A DNA stretch of 64,000 nucleotides from Aquisphaera insulae (GTDB taxonomy: Bacteria; Planctomycetota; Planctomycetia; Isosphaerales; Isosphaeraceae): contig NZ_JAALJH010000025.1 in the NCBI RefSeq assembly GCF_011064615.1, positions 1 to 64,000 of the forward strand, read 5' to 3'. The stretch's first letter is position 1; each line of letters starts with the position of its first letter. A program made the translations under genes and the position numbers. Below the pieces are notes generated by a model that ran no database searches, was not told the DNA's origin, and saw only the letters and a program-made list of their open reading frames with translations. Positions 34,718 to 44,569 of the stretch are shown here, piece by piece.

Positions 34718-34917
34718 GCCGGGCACCGGGTCACGTGCGGCCTCGGTCAGGTCGAGCACGGTCAACGGCCGGTCTGATCGCCCGCCCGCGCGAACCCCGA
34801 TCCCGGGTGATCTCGGCCCGGCCGAATATCCTATAATCCCGCCTGGCGAACGCCGCAATCGCTTCCTCACCGAGGGTCCGGCGGCGTCGAAGCGACTCGG
34901 AACAGCGAGGGGGGACG

Positions 34918-35706
34918 ATGGACCTGCAACTGACCGGTCAGACAGCATTGGTGACGGGATCGACGGGGGGAATCGGCCTGGCGATCGCGGCCCATCTCGC
35001 GGCCGAGGGAGCCAGGGTCATCGTCAGCGGCCGGACCGAATCCGGGGTCGGCCTGGCGATCCAGTCGATCCGGGAGCGATCGCCGGGGGCCGATCTCATC
35101 CCGCTGGCGGCGGACCATGGCACCGCGGAGGGTTGCGACGCCACGATCGCCGCCCATCCGGCGGTGGATATCCTCGTCAACAACCTGGGAATCTACGAGG
35201 CGGTCGGCTTCTTCGACGAGACCGACGAGGCCTGGAAGCGTCTCTTCGAGGTCAACATCCTCAGCGGCGTCCGCCTCAGTCGTCACTACCTGGCGGGGAT
35301 GCTCGAGCGGTCGCGCGGGCGAATCCTCTTCATCTCGAGCGAGTCGGGCATCAGCCCCGCGCCGGAGATGGCCCACTACAGCGCGACCAAGACGATGCAG
35401 CTTTCCATCGCGCGAAGCCTGGCCGAGCTGACGAAAGGGACGGCGGTCACCGTCAACACGGTCCTCCCCGGCTCGACCCTGACCGAAGGGGTCCAGAAGT
35501 TCCTCGCCGAGCTCTTCCCCGGCATTTCTCCGGCGGAAGCCGAGACGAGATTCATGGCGGAGAATCGACCGACGTCGCTCCTCCAGCGGCTGATTCGGCC
35601 CGAGGAGATCGCCGCGGCCGTGGCCTTCCTCGCCAGCCCTCTGGCCTCGGCCGTCAATGGCGCGACCCTGCGAGTGGACGGGGGGCTCGTCCGCAGCATC
35701 CTCTGA
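34918..35706 (+). CDS. Short-chain dehydrogenase/reductase
   Basis: A 262-residue classical SDR. It has the Rossmann motif 'TGSTGGIG' (13-20), 'NNLG' (88-91), and the catalytic Ser141/Tyr154/Lys158 ('YSATK'). The C-terminus 'VAFLASPLASAVNGATLRVDGG' is canonical for the family. Substrate and cofactor preference are not determinable from the sequence; the Arg of 'SGRTESG' suggests NADP(H). It stands alone between the esterase and the GH97 gene and is followed by a strong hairpin repeat. The start at 34918 follows 'gcgagggggacg'. Confidence 0.9.
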   Translation: MDLQLTGQTALVTGSTGGIGLAIAAHLAAEGARVIVSGRTESGVGLAIQSIRERSPGADLIPLAADHGTAEGCDATIAAHPAVDILVNNLGIYEAVGFFDETDEAWKRLFEVNILSGVRLSRHYLAGMLERSRGRILFISSESGISPAPEMAHYSATKTMQLSIARSLAELTKGTAVTVNTVLPGSTLTEGVQKFLAELFPGISPAEAETRFMAENRPTSLLQRLIRPEEIAAAVAFLASPLASAVNGATLRVDGGLVRSIL

Positions 35707-35710
35707 GCGG

Positions 35711-35813
35711 CTGTCCCGGAAGCCTGGTTCCGAGGCGAGCGGGGGGCGTCAGCCCCCTGGCTTCTCGGTTCCGGACAGGGGGCTGACGCCCGCCGCTCGC
35801 CTTTTTCGGGACA
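35711..35813. repeat. Long inverted repeat between the SDR and GH97 genes
   Basis: An about 103-base palindromic unit. The outer arms 'gtcccgga' and 'cgggac' and the inner arms (35733-35759 and 35776-35802, about 27 bases, nearly exact) pair around a 16-base loop. It is directly after the SDR stop, so it may act as a terminator, but its length and symmetry are those of a dispersed REP-like element. Confidence 0.65.
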
Positions 35814-35849
35814 GATTCTCAGCCATCGCGAACCCAGGAGGCCGCCAAC

Positions 35850-37874
35850 ATGGACCGTATCGTGCACCGATTGGTTTTCAGCCTGAGCCTGATCGTTGCG
35901 GCCGGCGTGGCCCGAGGCAGCGCCCCCGAAGGCGTCATCGCGGCGACCTCTCCGAATGGAGACGTCCGGATCGTCTTTTCCCCCAAGGAGAGCGGCACGG
36001 GGGGCACTCCGAGCTATGCCGTGACCTTTCGGGGCCGCCAGGTTGTCCTGCCGTCGCGCCTCGGCATGGCGCTGGCGGGGGGCGCCAGCCTGGGAGAGAG
36101 GACGGCCGTCGAGAAGGTCGAATCGCGGCGGATCGACGAGGCCTACATCCATCGCCCGGGCAAGCGGAGCCGGGTCGAGAATCGTTGCAAGGAGGTGGTG
36201 GTCTCGCTCCGCGAGGAGACCGTCCCGGCGCGTCGCTGGGAGATCGTCCTGCGGGCTTACGATGACGGCGCCGCGGTCCGGTATCGATTCCCCCGGCAGG
36301 ACGGTTGGGATGGGCTGGAGATCGTCGACGAACGCACGACCGTCCATCTGCCCTCCGGGGCGCAGGCCGTCGCGCTACCGCTCAAGGGATACACCTCCAC
36401 CCACGAGAATCGCTACCTGAGGAGGCCCGCCGCGGAGATCGAGACGGTCGGAGACTGGCGGATCGGGCTCCCCATGCTGAACGAGATCCCGGGCACCGGC
36501 TGGCTCGCCGTGCTCGAGGCGAATCTCACGGACTTCGCGGGGTTGTACCTGGCTCGCGAGCCGGGCGCGGGGAAGGAGGCCGTGTTCGGTTGCCGGTTGG
36601 CCCCGCGCCCCGGCGAGCCCGGGATCGCCGTTCGATCGAGACTCCCGCACGAGTCCCCCTGGCGGGTCTTCCTGCTTGGCGAGTCGCTCGAGCGGCTCGT
36701 CGAATCCAACCTGGTCCTCAACCTGAACGCCCCCTGTGCACTCGCCGATACCTCATGGATCCACCCCGGGAAGACGACGTTCCCGTGGTGGAACGGCTTC
36801 TACGAGGAGAACGTCCCATTCAAGCCGGGATTGAACACCGCGACCGCGAAGTACTACATCGACTTCTGCGCGGCGTCGGGAATCCCCTATCACTCGCTCG
36901 ACGGGATGGACAACATCGCCTGGTACGGCGGCACCATCGTCCCCTACGAGGGGGCCGACATCACGCGGGGCATCGACGGGCTGGACCTCCGCGAGGTGCT
37001 CCGATACGCGAGCTCGAAGGGGGTGAAGATCCGCCTCTGGATGCACTGGCAGGCGGCAATGGCCCACATGGATCGGGCGTTCCCCCTCTACCGAGAATGG
37101 GGCGTTGAGGGGATCATGCTCGACTTCATGGACCGCGACGACCAGGAGATGGTCCGCTTCCTCCGCCGGGCGATCGAGAAGGCGGCGGAGAATCGGCTGA
37201 CCATCACGCTCCACGGGGTTTCCGCCCCCACAGGGCTCGAGCGGACCTATCCCAACCTGCTCACGCACGAGGCCGTGATGAACCTCGAGTATGACAAGTG
37301 GGATCGCCAGGGGATCTCTCCCGAGCACGAGCTGATCGTCCCATTCACCCGGATGCTGGCCGGGCCGCTCGACTTCCATCAGGGCTCGCTGCGGGGCGTC
37401 CCCGCGGAGAAGTTCCGGGCTCAGAACGTCGCGCCGCTCGTGATCGGCACTCCCTGCCGGATGCTGGCCACTTACGTCGTCTTCGAGAACCATCTCCCCA
37501 TGGTCGCGGACTACCCTTCCTCCTATCGCGACCATCCCGGACTGCCGATCCTGGCCTCAATTCCGACGACTTGGGACGATACGAAATGCCTCGCCGCAAA
37601 GGTCGGACAGCTCGCGATCGTGGCGCGACGCCACGGCGACGAATGGTGGGTCGGAGCGATGGGAGGAAGCGAGGGCCGCGACGTGAAGATACCGCTCGGA
37701 TTCCTCGATCCCGGCGACTATCGAGCAGAGACTTACCGCGACGCCATCGAGCGGAAGGGGGGAATGTCGAGCGACCGTGAGGACGTCACGGCCGCATCGA
37801 CGATCGAAGCACGACTTGCGCCGGCGGGCGGGCTCCTCATCCGCCTCTCGCCGGCGCGTCGGGCCGACCGGTGA
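35850..37874 (+). CDS. Glycoside hydrolase family 97 protein (retaining alpha-galactosidase-like)
   Basis: A 674-residue exported protein (signal residues 1-24). The N-terminal beta-super-sandwich of GH97 spans about 27-290 ('SPNGDVRIVFSP', 'AVRYRFP', 'YTSTHENRYL'). A (beta/alpha)8 barrel and a C-terminal sheet follow. The segment 'GIMLDFMDRDDQEMV' carries Asp425 in the position of the nucleophile of the retaining GH97 branch, not the inverting SusB-type glutamates, so an alpha-galactosidase or related activity is more likely than alpha-glucosidase (inferred from family knowledge). Its neighbours include other carbohydrate enzymes. Confidence 0.9.
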   Translation: MDRIVHRLVFSLSLIVAAGVARGSAPEGVIAATSPNGDVRIVFSPKESGTGGTPSYAVTFRGRQVVLPSRLGMALAGGASLGERTAVEKVESRRIDEAYIHRPGKRSRVENRCKEVVVSLREETVPARRWEIVLRAYDDGAAVRYRFPRQDGWDGLEIVDERTTVHLPSGAQAVALPLKGYTSTHENRYLRRPAAEIETVGDWRIGLPMLNEIPGTGWLAVLEANLTDFAGLYLAREPGAGKEAVFGCRLAPRPGEPGIAVRSRLPHESPWRVFLLGESLERLVESNLVLNLNAPCALADTSWIHPGKTTFPWWNGFYEENVPFKPGLNTATAKYYIDFCAASGIPYHSLDGMDNIAWYGGTIVPYEGADITRGIDGLDLREVLRYASSKGVKIRLWMHWQAAMAHMDRAFPLYREWGVEGIMLDFMDRDDQEMVRFLRRAIEKAAENRLTITLHGVSAPTGLERTYPNLLTHEAVMNLEYDKWDRQGISPEHELIVPFTRMLAGPLDFHQGSLRGVPAEKFRAQNVAPLVIGTPCRMLATYVVFENHLPMVADYPSSYRDHPGLPILASIPTTWDDTKCLAAKVGQLAIVARRHGDEWWVGAMGGSEGRDVKIPLGFLDPGDYRAETYRDAIERKGGMSSDREDVTAASTIEARLAPAGGLLIRLSPARRADR

Positions 37875-37902
37875 ACCGGCGGCCCCGGGCGATGCGCGAC
37901 GG

Positions 37903-38406
37903 TCAAGGCTTCTCCTCGACCTTGACCTCGACAGGAGGCGTCACGACGGTGGTCTTCGACTTGGGGACCACGACCTTGATCTCCTCCTGGGCAGGGACGT
38001 CGGCCGGCTTCGACTCGATAACCTTCACTCCCTTGACCACGGCGAGCTCGTCCACCACGCTGGCGACCCCCACGGTGTTCGCCACCAGGTCCGCGGCCTG
38101 CTTCTTCGCGTCGTCGGTGAGGACCGACCCGCGGAGGACGACGGTGCCGTCGGCCCGGACCTCGAACCGGATCGTCGACCCGGCCATGCGCTTGTCCCAT
38201 TCGATCCGCCGCGAGACCCGGTAGAGCAGGTCCCGCTCCTCGGCGTAGGCCTGTCCCCTGGCCACCTCCGACTCGACCCGTCCTCGAATGTTCTTGCCGG
38301 CGTTGTCGAGGGCCCGGCCGACGCGATTGAGCGGGCCATCCTGGGCCAGGGCCAGGGTGCCAACGAAAGCCATCGCGACCATGGCTGCGGGCAGCATTCG
38401 CTTCAT
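37903..38406 (-). CDS. Exported BON-domain protein
   Basis: A 167-residue protein with a signal peptide (MKRMLPAAMVAMAFVGTLALAQ, cleaved near 'ALA-Q') from ATG 38406, about 6 bases after 'ggag'. A BON domain lies at about residues 55-115 ('DLLYRVSRRIEWDKRMAGSTIRF', 'GTVVLRGSVLTDDAKKQAADLVANTVGVASVVDEL'). BON domains occur in OsmY-like periplasmic proteins that attach to membranes. The C-terminus is basic/Pro/Val-rich. It converges with the GH97 gene (28 bases between stops). A stress or envelope role is inferred. Confidence 0.85.
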   Translation of the reverse strand: MKRMLPAAMVAMAFVGTLALAQDGPLNRVGRALDNAGKNIRGRVESEVARGQAYAEERDLLYRVSRRIEWDKRMAGSTIRFEVRADGTVVLRGSVLTDDAKKQAADLVANTVGVASVVDELAVVKGVKVIESKPADVPAQEEIKVVVPKSKTTVVTPPVEVKVEEKP

Positions 38407-38747
38407 CGGAATCTCCATCCGGCAGGAGCCGGTACAGGTGGCGAGCGTCCAAGATCCATCGCGTTCTCGGTCGGGTCGACCGGACCGCAGGGCACGGGAT
38501 ACGAGCCTGGCAAGTCGCATGCCGGAGGCCGAAGAGCCACTTGCCCAGCCTGTCCCATACCCCGTGGTTTCGTCATCTCTCGCAGATTTCTGATAACCAC
38601 AACCGTTCCTTCGCATGGCACGCGCTTGACGCCTCGCCGCGGCGGGCGAGAGAATCACCCAGACACAACTGACGGGGCTGGGGACTCGCCACCGGCGGTC
38701 CATACCGGGATCGGCTCGTGCCATCGATCCGCAAGAGGAGGTCCGAA
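38407..38747. other. Divergent intergenic region with one weak promoter candidate
   Basis: About 340 bases between the BON gene and the membrane-protein gene. On the plus strand TTGACG (38626-38631), 18 bases, then GAGAAT (38650-38655) is a weak promoter candidate. No gene or RNA structure is seen. Confidence 0.35.
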
Positions 38748-39536
38748 GTGGAAACCGAGCCGGCCGGATGGGGTTCGACCGACGACCGCGGGCCGAAGCC
38801 CGACCGGGAGCGGCTTGCGTTCTTCCTCGTCAGCCTGTCGGCCGGCCTGGCCGGAGCTTATTTACTCCTGGTCTTCCTCTCGTTCAATAGCCGAAACCAG
38901 GCCTTCCGCGGGCTCGTGAATGATCCGGGATGGGATCACTACCTCGGCGGGCCTCTGATGGCCGCGAACGTGCTCGCCTCGATCCTGATCCTCGGCTGCC
39001 GACCGGGCAAGGAGTGGACGACGCGAGCCTGGACCCTGCTGATCGTCGCGCTGGTGAATGGGGCGTTCTGGTGCGTGGATCACGCCCATTTCTTCGGGTG
39101 GGACCAGGCGGACCACGGCCGGCTCCAGGATCCGGTCTGGATCCTCTGGATCAGGTGCCTTGCCCTCGTTCGCGTCGTCACCCTGGCCGAGCTGGCCGCC
39201 CTGGTCGCGGCCGAGCCGGGTAGCACGTCGTTCTCGCCGCTCCGCGGCCAGACGATCCGGATCGCGGTCACGGCATTCCTGATGTGGCTCTTCTTCGAGG
39301 CCACCCACGTCGACGCCCAGCAGGCACCGCCGCGGTGGCTGCCGATCATGGACCTGGCTTCGTACGGCCTCTATGTCGGCTGCATCCTCACCCGGGCCCT
39401 CTCGTCGATCAGCCTCGCCATCCTCGCCGCGGCGGCCTTCCTGGCCTCGAGCCGTCGGATCGATGCGGCCAGGGCGACGGAATACTCCTGGGGTGCCGGT
39501 GTCGACGACCCCGGCGGAGCCATCGTGGCGAGATGA
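38748..39536 (+). CDS. Polytopic membrane protein of unknown function
   Basis: A 262-residue protein from GTG 38748, which has 'aggaggtccgaa' just upstream; GTG 38718 in the same frame lacks such a site. Five or six hydrophobic stretches are visible: about 22-45, 65-80, 88-105, 125-152, 165-185 and 210-235. There is a conserved-looking 'WCVDHAHFFGWDQADHGR' segment with two His and two Asp. The family is not recognised. No transporter signature is seen. It is divergent from the BON gene and convergent with the GH13 gene. Confidence 0.6.
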   Translation: METEPAGWGSTDDRGPKPDRERLAFFLVSLSAGLAGAYLLLVFLSFNSRNQAFRGLVNDPGWDHYLGGPLMAANVLASILILGCRPGKEWTTRAWTLLIVALVNGAFWCVDHAHFFGWDQADHGRLQDPVWILWIRCLALVRVVTLAELAALVAAEPGSTSFSPLRGQTIRIAVTAFLMWLFFEATHVDAQQAPPRWLPIMDLASYGLYVGCILTRALSSISLAILAAAAFLASSRRIDAARATEYSWGAGVDDPGGAIVAR

Positions 39537-39602
39537 GAGGGATGGGCGGCCGGAAAGTCCACGTCCCGTCGCAAGCGGCAAGTCGGTCTTCCTACCGGTT
39601 CC

Positions 39603-40994
39603 TCATCGTGACCACCGCACCTTCATGATCCGCGCGCCATACGCCTCGGCGCGAACGGGAGTTTCCAGGCCGGCCGGCTTGGCGATGCTGCCGGCCTGGA
39701 GGTCTTCAAGGACCAGGTCCTTCCACGGCCGGCCGGCAATCGGCCGGGAGAGGTCGCGAGGTCGGTCGGATCCATTGAGGAAGACCAGGACCCGGTCGTC
39801 CCCCGCCGATCGGAGGAACGCGAACACGCCGTCGCGCGCGACCAGCTCCTCGAAATCGCCGCGGATCAGGGCCGGCTCGCGGCGACGCAGGGCGATGAGC
39901 CCCTTCACGTTCTTGAGGAACGCGGAGTCGCGACGGTTCGGCGGGAAGGCCCCGCCGACCTCGTCGAAGGCAATGCCCAGCTCGTTGCCCGCGTAGAGCA
40001 GCGGCACGCGATCGAGCGTCAGGGCATAGGTCAGGGCCAGCTTCGTCCGCGCGGCCTTCGGCTCCTTCGCGTACTCCGAGAAGGACTTCTCGTAGTTGTC
40101 GATCGGCGCCATCATCGCCCGCGGCTGGGGGTAATACTGATGGGCCTCGCGGTTGGCAAAGGAAAGCTGCGCCACGTCCTCGTCGCGGCCGAAAACCTCG
40201 CGGATGCGCAGGGCGCTGAAGTCGTAGGCCCCGTCGAAGCCGCAGTCGCGGACGAAGGCCCCGATCTGGGCGGGGACGACGGTCAGCTCCGGCAGGATGA
40301 CGAAGTCCTTCTGCGGCGGTGCGGCCTTGAGCTCGGCCACGAACCGCTTCCAGAACGAGGCGGGCTGGAGGTGGGCCGAGTCGAGCCGCATGCCGTCGCA
40401 CCCGGATCGCTCCTTCCAGCGCTTGCAGACGCCGATGATGTAGTCTCCGACTTCGGGCTTTTCTACCTTCCAGCGGGGCACTCCGTACTCCGACTTCGGG
40501 CCGAACCAGTCCTGCTTCGCCGGATCCTTGAGGAACGGATGCTCGAACCCGGGGAGCGTGATCGGCATGTCCAGGATCACCTTCAGGCGTCGGGCGTGGG
40601 CCGCGTCCACCAGGTCGCGAAGGGCCGCGACGTCGCCGAAATTGCGGTCCACGGCCTCGTAATCCCTCGGCCGGTATCCCGTGGGCAGGTACCTGTCGAC
40701 GGGTGCCTCGTCGTTCTGCATCACGGGATAGATGAGGATGGCGGTGACGCCCAGGTCGGCGATGTCGTCGAGCTTGGCCCGAATCCCCCGGAGGTCGCCT
40801 CCCCAGAATCCCCCCTCGAACCTCGTCCGGTCCTTGCCGTAACGCTCCTTCATGAAGTCGTTCGACGGGTCGCCGTCCAGGAACTTCTCGACGATGATCC
40901 CGTAGACGATCTCCTCGGACCAGGGCCGGGGCTCGTCCGGGCTGGCGTCGATCGTCGCGGCGGCAAGCATCAGCGTCATCCAGGCGAGGGTCAT
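39603..40994 (-). CDS. Glycoside hydrolase family 13 (alpha-amylase-type) protein
   Basis: A 463-residue protein with a short N-terminal hydrophobic signal. GH13 regions are visible: 'GVTAILIYPVMQ' (region I area), 'LDMPITLPGFEH' (normally 'DxVxNH'), region II 'GMRLDSAHLQP' with nucleophile Asp205, region III 'FVILPEL' with Glu236, and region IV 'APIDNYE' with Asp299. The barrel is complete and a small C-terminal sheet follows. Region I deviates from the consensus, so the specificity (amylase, sucrose or trehalose type) is not assigned. A broken second copy of its central part lies at 44570-44940. Confidence 0.85.
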   Translation of the reverse strand: MTLAWMTLMLAAATIDASPDEPRPWSEEIVYGIIVEKFLDGDPSNDFMKERYGKDRTRFEGGFWGGDLRGIRAKLDDIADLGVTAILIYPVMQNDEAPVDRYLPTGYRPRDYEAVDRNFGDVAALRDLVDAAHARRLKVILDMPITLPGFEHPFLKDPAKQDWFGPKSEYGVPRWKVEKPEVGDYIIGVCKRWKERSGCDGMRLDSAHLQPASFWKRFVAELKAAPPQKDFVILPELTVVPAQIGAFVRDCGFDGAYDFSALRIREVFGRDEDVAQLSFANREAHQYYPQPRAMMAPIDNYEKSFSEYAKEPKAARTKLALTYALTLDRVPLLYAGNELGIAFDEVGGAFPPNRRDSAFLKNVKGLIALRRREPALIRGDFEELVARDGVFAFLRSAGDDRVLVFLNGSDRPRDLSRPIAGRPWKDLVLEDLQAGSIAKPAGLETPVRAEAYGARIMKVRWSR

Positions 40995-41150
40995 CGCATT
41001 TCCCGATTCGAGGATCCAGATGGCGGTGTCCGGCCATCTTACCCGATCGAGTCAGACGCAGACCCCGTGCCGATACCACGAAATCCCGATTAGGATGAAA
41101 CGGAAAGACCCGAGCGGACGTGGTGCCCCCCCAAGGGCCGGGAGCGAGCG

Positions 41151-44100
41151 ATGAGACGGATGCTGGCGGCGATCGGCGTTTCGGCGTGGGGCTTGCTGGC
41201 GGGGATCGCCGCGGACGCACAGGTTGCTGCCGGGGGTCACGCCGACGGCCTCGTCCTGGCGAACTTCGATCGGCCTCCCCTTTTCGCGTTCACCGACTTC
41301 GAGAAATCGATCCGTGTCGAGGAGGGCCTGCTTCGGCTGTCGGCCCCGACCAACAAGGGGGGATTCGGAATCAACTTCCCGTCGACCCGGGATCTCTCCG
41401 CGAGCACCGATCGCTGCCCCGTCCTGGTGCTCACGATCCATCCGGCCAGTCGGGCGAGGACGATTCGCGTCCGGCTCGCCTCGGGGGACACGAACGCGGC
41501 GTGGACCTACCGCCTCGAGGGCCGGCAGCCCGGCCGCGAGCTTCGGGTCGAGCCGGTCGATGGGGCCACGCTCGATTCGCCCCAGGAGCGTGAGGGGATT
41601 TTCGACCTCGCCAGGGTCGGCCAGCTCCAGGTCCAGGGAGACTGGGGCGCCGATCCGATCGACGTCACCCTGCGTCGGCTCGAGCTGGCCCCGCCGTCGG
41701 CCGGTGCCAGATCCGAGCAGGCGGCCGCTCGGAGGAAGCGGCAGGAGGCCGACGCGGCCGCCCGGCTCGCGAAGCAGGAGGCCCGCCGGGCCATTCGCCA
41801 CGCGGCCGACGGGCCGAGGGTCGTCCACGTCGGAGCCGTCGCGGCGGAGATCCTGGGCGTGACCCTCATCGAGGGCACCTCGCGGCGCAACGGCTATGTC
41901 CCCTACGTCGAGCAACCCGGCGATCGGATCGTCGGCGAGGGGAAGGTGGCGGCCTGGGTCGACGGCCGGGTCGTCCTCGACGCGCCGGAGAAGCGCACGC
42001 TCCGCAGGATCGTGGACGGCCAGGAGCGTGAGATCGGATACCTCGTCGGCGGTCGCGGACCGGACGCCCCGCGATCCCTCTGGCCGTTCGAGGAACGCAC
42101 CGGGGCGGACCTCCAGAAGCTCACGGCCGGCGATCCCGAGTCCTACCGAATCGTCTCCCCCGACGACCCGGCCTATGCCGCCGGCAAGATCCCGCGGGCC
42201 GTCCATCGCAAGACGAAGCCGCTCGACCGCGTCTTCCCGTCGGGAGGCCAGATCCTCCGGCACACGATCTATCTTGTCCTGCCCGCGCCGCTCGTCGAGG
42301 GGAGGACGTACACCATCGAGTTCCCGGGACTGAATGCGAGTGAGCCGGCCGTCCGATACGTCCACGACACCCGCACCGCGACCAGCGAGGCGATCCACGC
42401 CCAGCAGGCGGGCTATCGCCCTGACGACCCGTTCAAGCGGGCCTTCCTCTCGATCTGGCTGGGAAGCGGCGGGGCCTACACGCACCGCGGAGTCTCGGAC
42501 TTCGAGCTGATCGATGGATCGGGCCGGGTCGCCTTCACCGGCAAGGCGGAGCGGACGCTCGCCGCCGACGGCAAGGAATCGATGCCCGGCGTGCGGAATC
42601 ACAGCGGGACCGCCGTGTGGGCGCTCGACTTCTCCCGCTTCGCCGCGCCGGGGACGTATCGCGTCCGGGTCCCGGGGATCGGCACGAGCGAGCCGTTCCC
42701 GATCGCCCCCGACGTCTGGGAAGGCGCGTTCAAGAAGTCGATGCACGGCTTCCTCGCCCAGCGGAGCGGGATCGCGCTCGGGCCGCCGTTCACGACCTTC
42801 GTCCGGCCGCGGGACATGCACCCGGCCGACGGCTGGAAGGTCTTCCGCAGCCGGACCAGCTATGAGGAGGCCTACCGCGGCGGCGGCGACTGGTTCGCCG
42901 GTCTCCTGAAAGGGCGGACCGAGGAGCTCCGGCCGGAAGCCTGGGGCGGCTATCACGACGCCGGCGACTTCGACCGGGCGAGCGGCCACCTCTGGGCGTC
43001 GTATCTCCACCTGGAGCTGCTCGACCTCTTCCCCGAGTACTTCCGGAACCTCGGGCTCGCCCTCCCGCCCGCCGAGGCGACCGACCGGATCCCGGACGTG
43101 ATCAACGAGGCGCTCTGGAACCTCGACTGCTTCCGGCGGCTTCAGGACCCCGACGGCGGCGTGAGCGGCGGCATCGAGGCCTCATCCCATCCCCGGGCCG
43201 GCGAGGCGAGCTTCCTCGAGAGCCTGGTCTTGATGACCTATGCGCCCGATGCCAACAGCTCGTTCACGTTCGCCGCCGTCGCCGCCAAGGCCGCCCGGCT
43301 GCTCAAGCCCTTCGAGACCCGGCTCTCCGCCACCTACGCCGAGGCCGCCGCGCGGGCCTGGGCCTGGGCCGAGTCGCACCGCAGCCGGATCGAGGGCGAG
43401 CGTTCGGCCGAGGACGACGCGAAGAACACCGCGGCGGCCGAGCTCCTCTGGCTGACCGGCCAGGAGCTCTATGAGTCGGCCTTCCGCGCGACGACCAGGG
43501 TGGATCGCGACGGCTGGCTCATCGAGCAGCAGAACGGCGCCTTCACCTATGCGAGGCTGCCGAACGGCGTGGGCGATCCCGCGCTCAAGGCCCGGATCAA
43601 GCATAAGCTCCTGAGGCAGGCCGATGCGGCGATCGCCTACGGCGACGGCAACGTCTTCGGCCTGACCACGGAGATCCCCGGCCTCCCCCTGATCGGCCCC
43701 GTCGGAGCCTTCACGACCCCCGGGATGATCTCTCGGGTCCTCCCGCGGGCCCATTTCCTCTCCGGCGACCGCAAGTACCTGGCCGCGGCCGTTCGGGCCA
43801 CCAATTTCCCGCTGGGGGCGAATCCGGACAACCAGACCATGACCACGGGCGTCGGCCGCCGCGCGCCGAGGGCCCCGCTCCATTTCGACAGCCGGTTCAG
43901 CGGCCAGGAGGCCCCGGCCGGCCTGACCATGTACGGCGCCTATGACGCCGAGTCGCTCCCGAGCTTCGCCCGGGCGAACGACTGGGTCCACACCTACTAC
44001 GTCGGCTCCACGATGATCCCCAAGAGCAAGACCTGGCCCCCGGCCGAGGGCTACGTCGACTTCTTCCTCTGGCCGATGATGAACGAATTCACGATCGCCC

Positions 44101-44177
44101 AGAACCTCGGCCCGACGAGCTACTGGTGGGGCTACCTGGCCGCCTGCCGAGGGATGAACGAACCAAAGAGCAACTGA
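41151..44177 (+). CDS. Glycoside hydrolase family 9 (cellulase-like) exported protein
   Basis: A 1008-residue exported protein with an unusually long N-terminal half (residues 1-530). This has a signal peptide and beta-sandwich-like regions including an Ig-like 'cellulase N' type domain around 400-530 ('YVHDTRTATSEAIHAQQAGYRP'). The catalytic domain follows: 'GGYHDAGDFDR' (599-608) with Asp603 and Asp606, 'ATNFPLGANPDNQTMTTGVG', and 'PMMNEFTIAQN' with Glu979 as the likely general acid. These are the GH9 catalytic residues. Expected substrate: cellulose or another beta-glucan. Its last bases are also found, degenerate, near 47585. Confidence 0.9.
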   Translation: MRRMLAAIGVSAWGLLAGIAADAQVAAGGHADGLVLANFDRPPLFAFTDFEKSIRVEEGLLRLSAPTNKGGFGINFPSTRDLSASTDRCPVLVLTIHPASRARTIRVRLASGDTNAAWTYRLEGRQPGRELRVEPVDGATLDSPQEREGIFDLARVGQLQVQGDWGADPIDVTLRRLELAPPSAGARSEQAAARRKRQEADAAARLAKQEARRAIRHAADGPRVVHVGAVAAEILGVTLIEGTSRRNGYVPYVEQPGDRIVGEGKVAAWVDGRVVLDAPEKRTLRRIVDGQEREIGYLVGGRGPDAPRSLWPFEERTGADLQKLTAGDPESYRIVSPDDPAYAAGKIPRAVHRKTKPLDRVFPSGGQILRHTIYLVLPAPLVEGRTYTIEFPGLNASEPAVRYVHDTRTATSEAIHAQQAGYRPDDPFKRAFLSIWLGSGGAYTHRGVSDFELIDGSGRVAFTGKAERTLAADGKESMPGVRNHSGTAVWALDFSRFAAPGTYRVRVPGIGTSEPFPIAPDVWEGAFKKSMHGFLAQRSGIALGPPFTTFVRPRDMHPADGWKVFRSRTSYEEAYRGGGDWFAGLLKGRTEELRPEAWGGYHDAGDFDRASGHLWASYLHLELLDLFPEYFRNLGLALPPAEATDRIPDVINEALWNLDCFRRLQDPDGGVSGGIEASSHPRAGEASFLESLVLMTYAPDANSSFTFAAVAAKAARLLKPFETRLSATYAEAAARAWAWAESHRSRIEGERSAEDDAKNTAAAELLWLTGQELYESAFRATTRVDRDGWLIEQQNGAFTYARLPNGVGDPALKARIKHKLLRQADAAIAYGDGNVFGLTTEIPGLPLIGPVGAFTTPGMISRVLPRAHFLSGDRKYLAAAVRATNFPLGANPDNQTMTTGVGRRAPRAPLHFDSRFSGQEAPAGLTMYGAYDAESLPSFARANDWVHTYYVGSTMIPKSKTWPPAEGYVDFFLWPMMNEFTIAQNLGPTSYWWGYLAACRGMNEPKSN

Positions 44178-44569
44178 AACGCCAGATGCCGGGGTCGCCG
44201 ACGGAGGACGCCTCCTGCGGGGGTCGGGTCGTCCGGCGGATCCTGAAATCCGACCCCCGCGACCTGGCCCCGAACACGAGCCAACCCCGTGTGTGCCGGC
44301 TCGGTCCGACGACCGGGTGAGCCGTGGCCGTTGAGACAGCCATGGACCATCCTCGAGCCCTCGCGATCGAACCATCGGGCGGCTCGGAGGCTCTCGGCCG
44401 CCTCCGGCCGCCGGCCTGGCTGGGCCAGGAGCAACCCGCTCGATCGCCACGCCAGTGGCCTACGCGACGACTCGCCTAGCGCCATTCGTTCCCGGCCCGA
44501 TGAGCCTCGCGGCTGGACCGGCCTGCCTTGAGTGAACTATCGTCTCGCGATCCTCCCTCGGCCTGGGCC
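44178..44569. other. Intergenic stretch after the GH9 gene
   Basis: About 390 bases with no credible gene; only short open frames in both directions. It precedes the pseudogene copy of GH13 and may be the junction of the accessory insertion. Confidence 0.4.
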
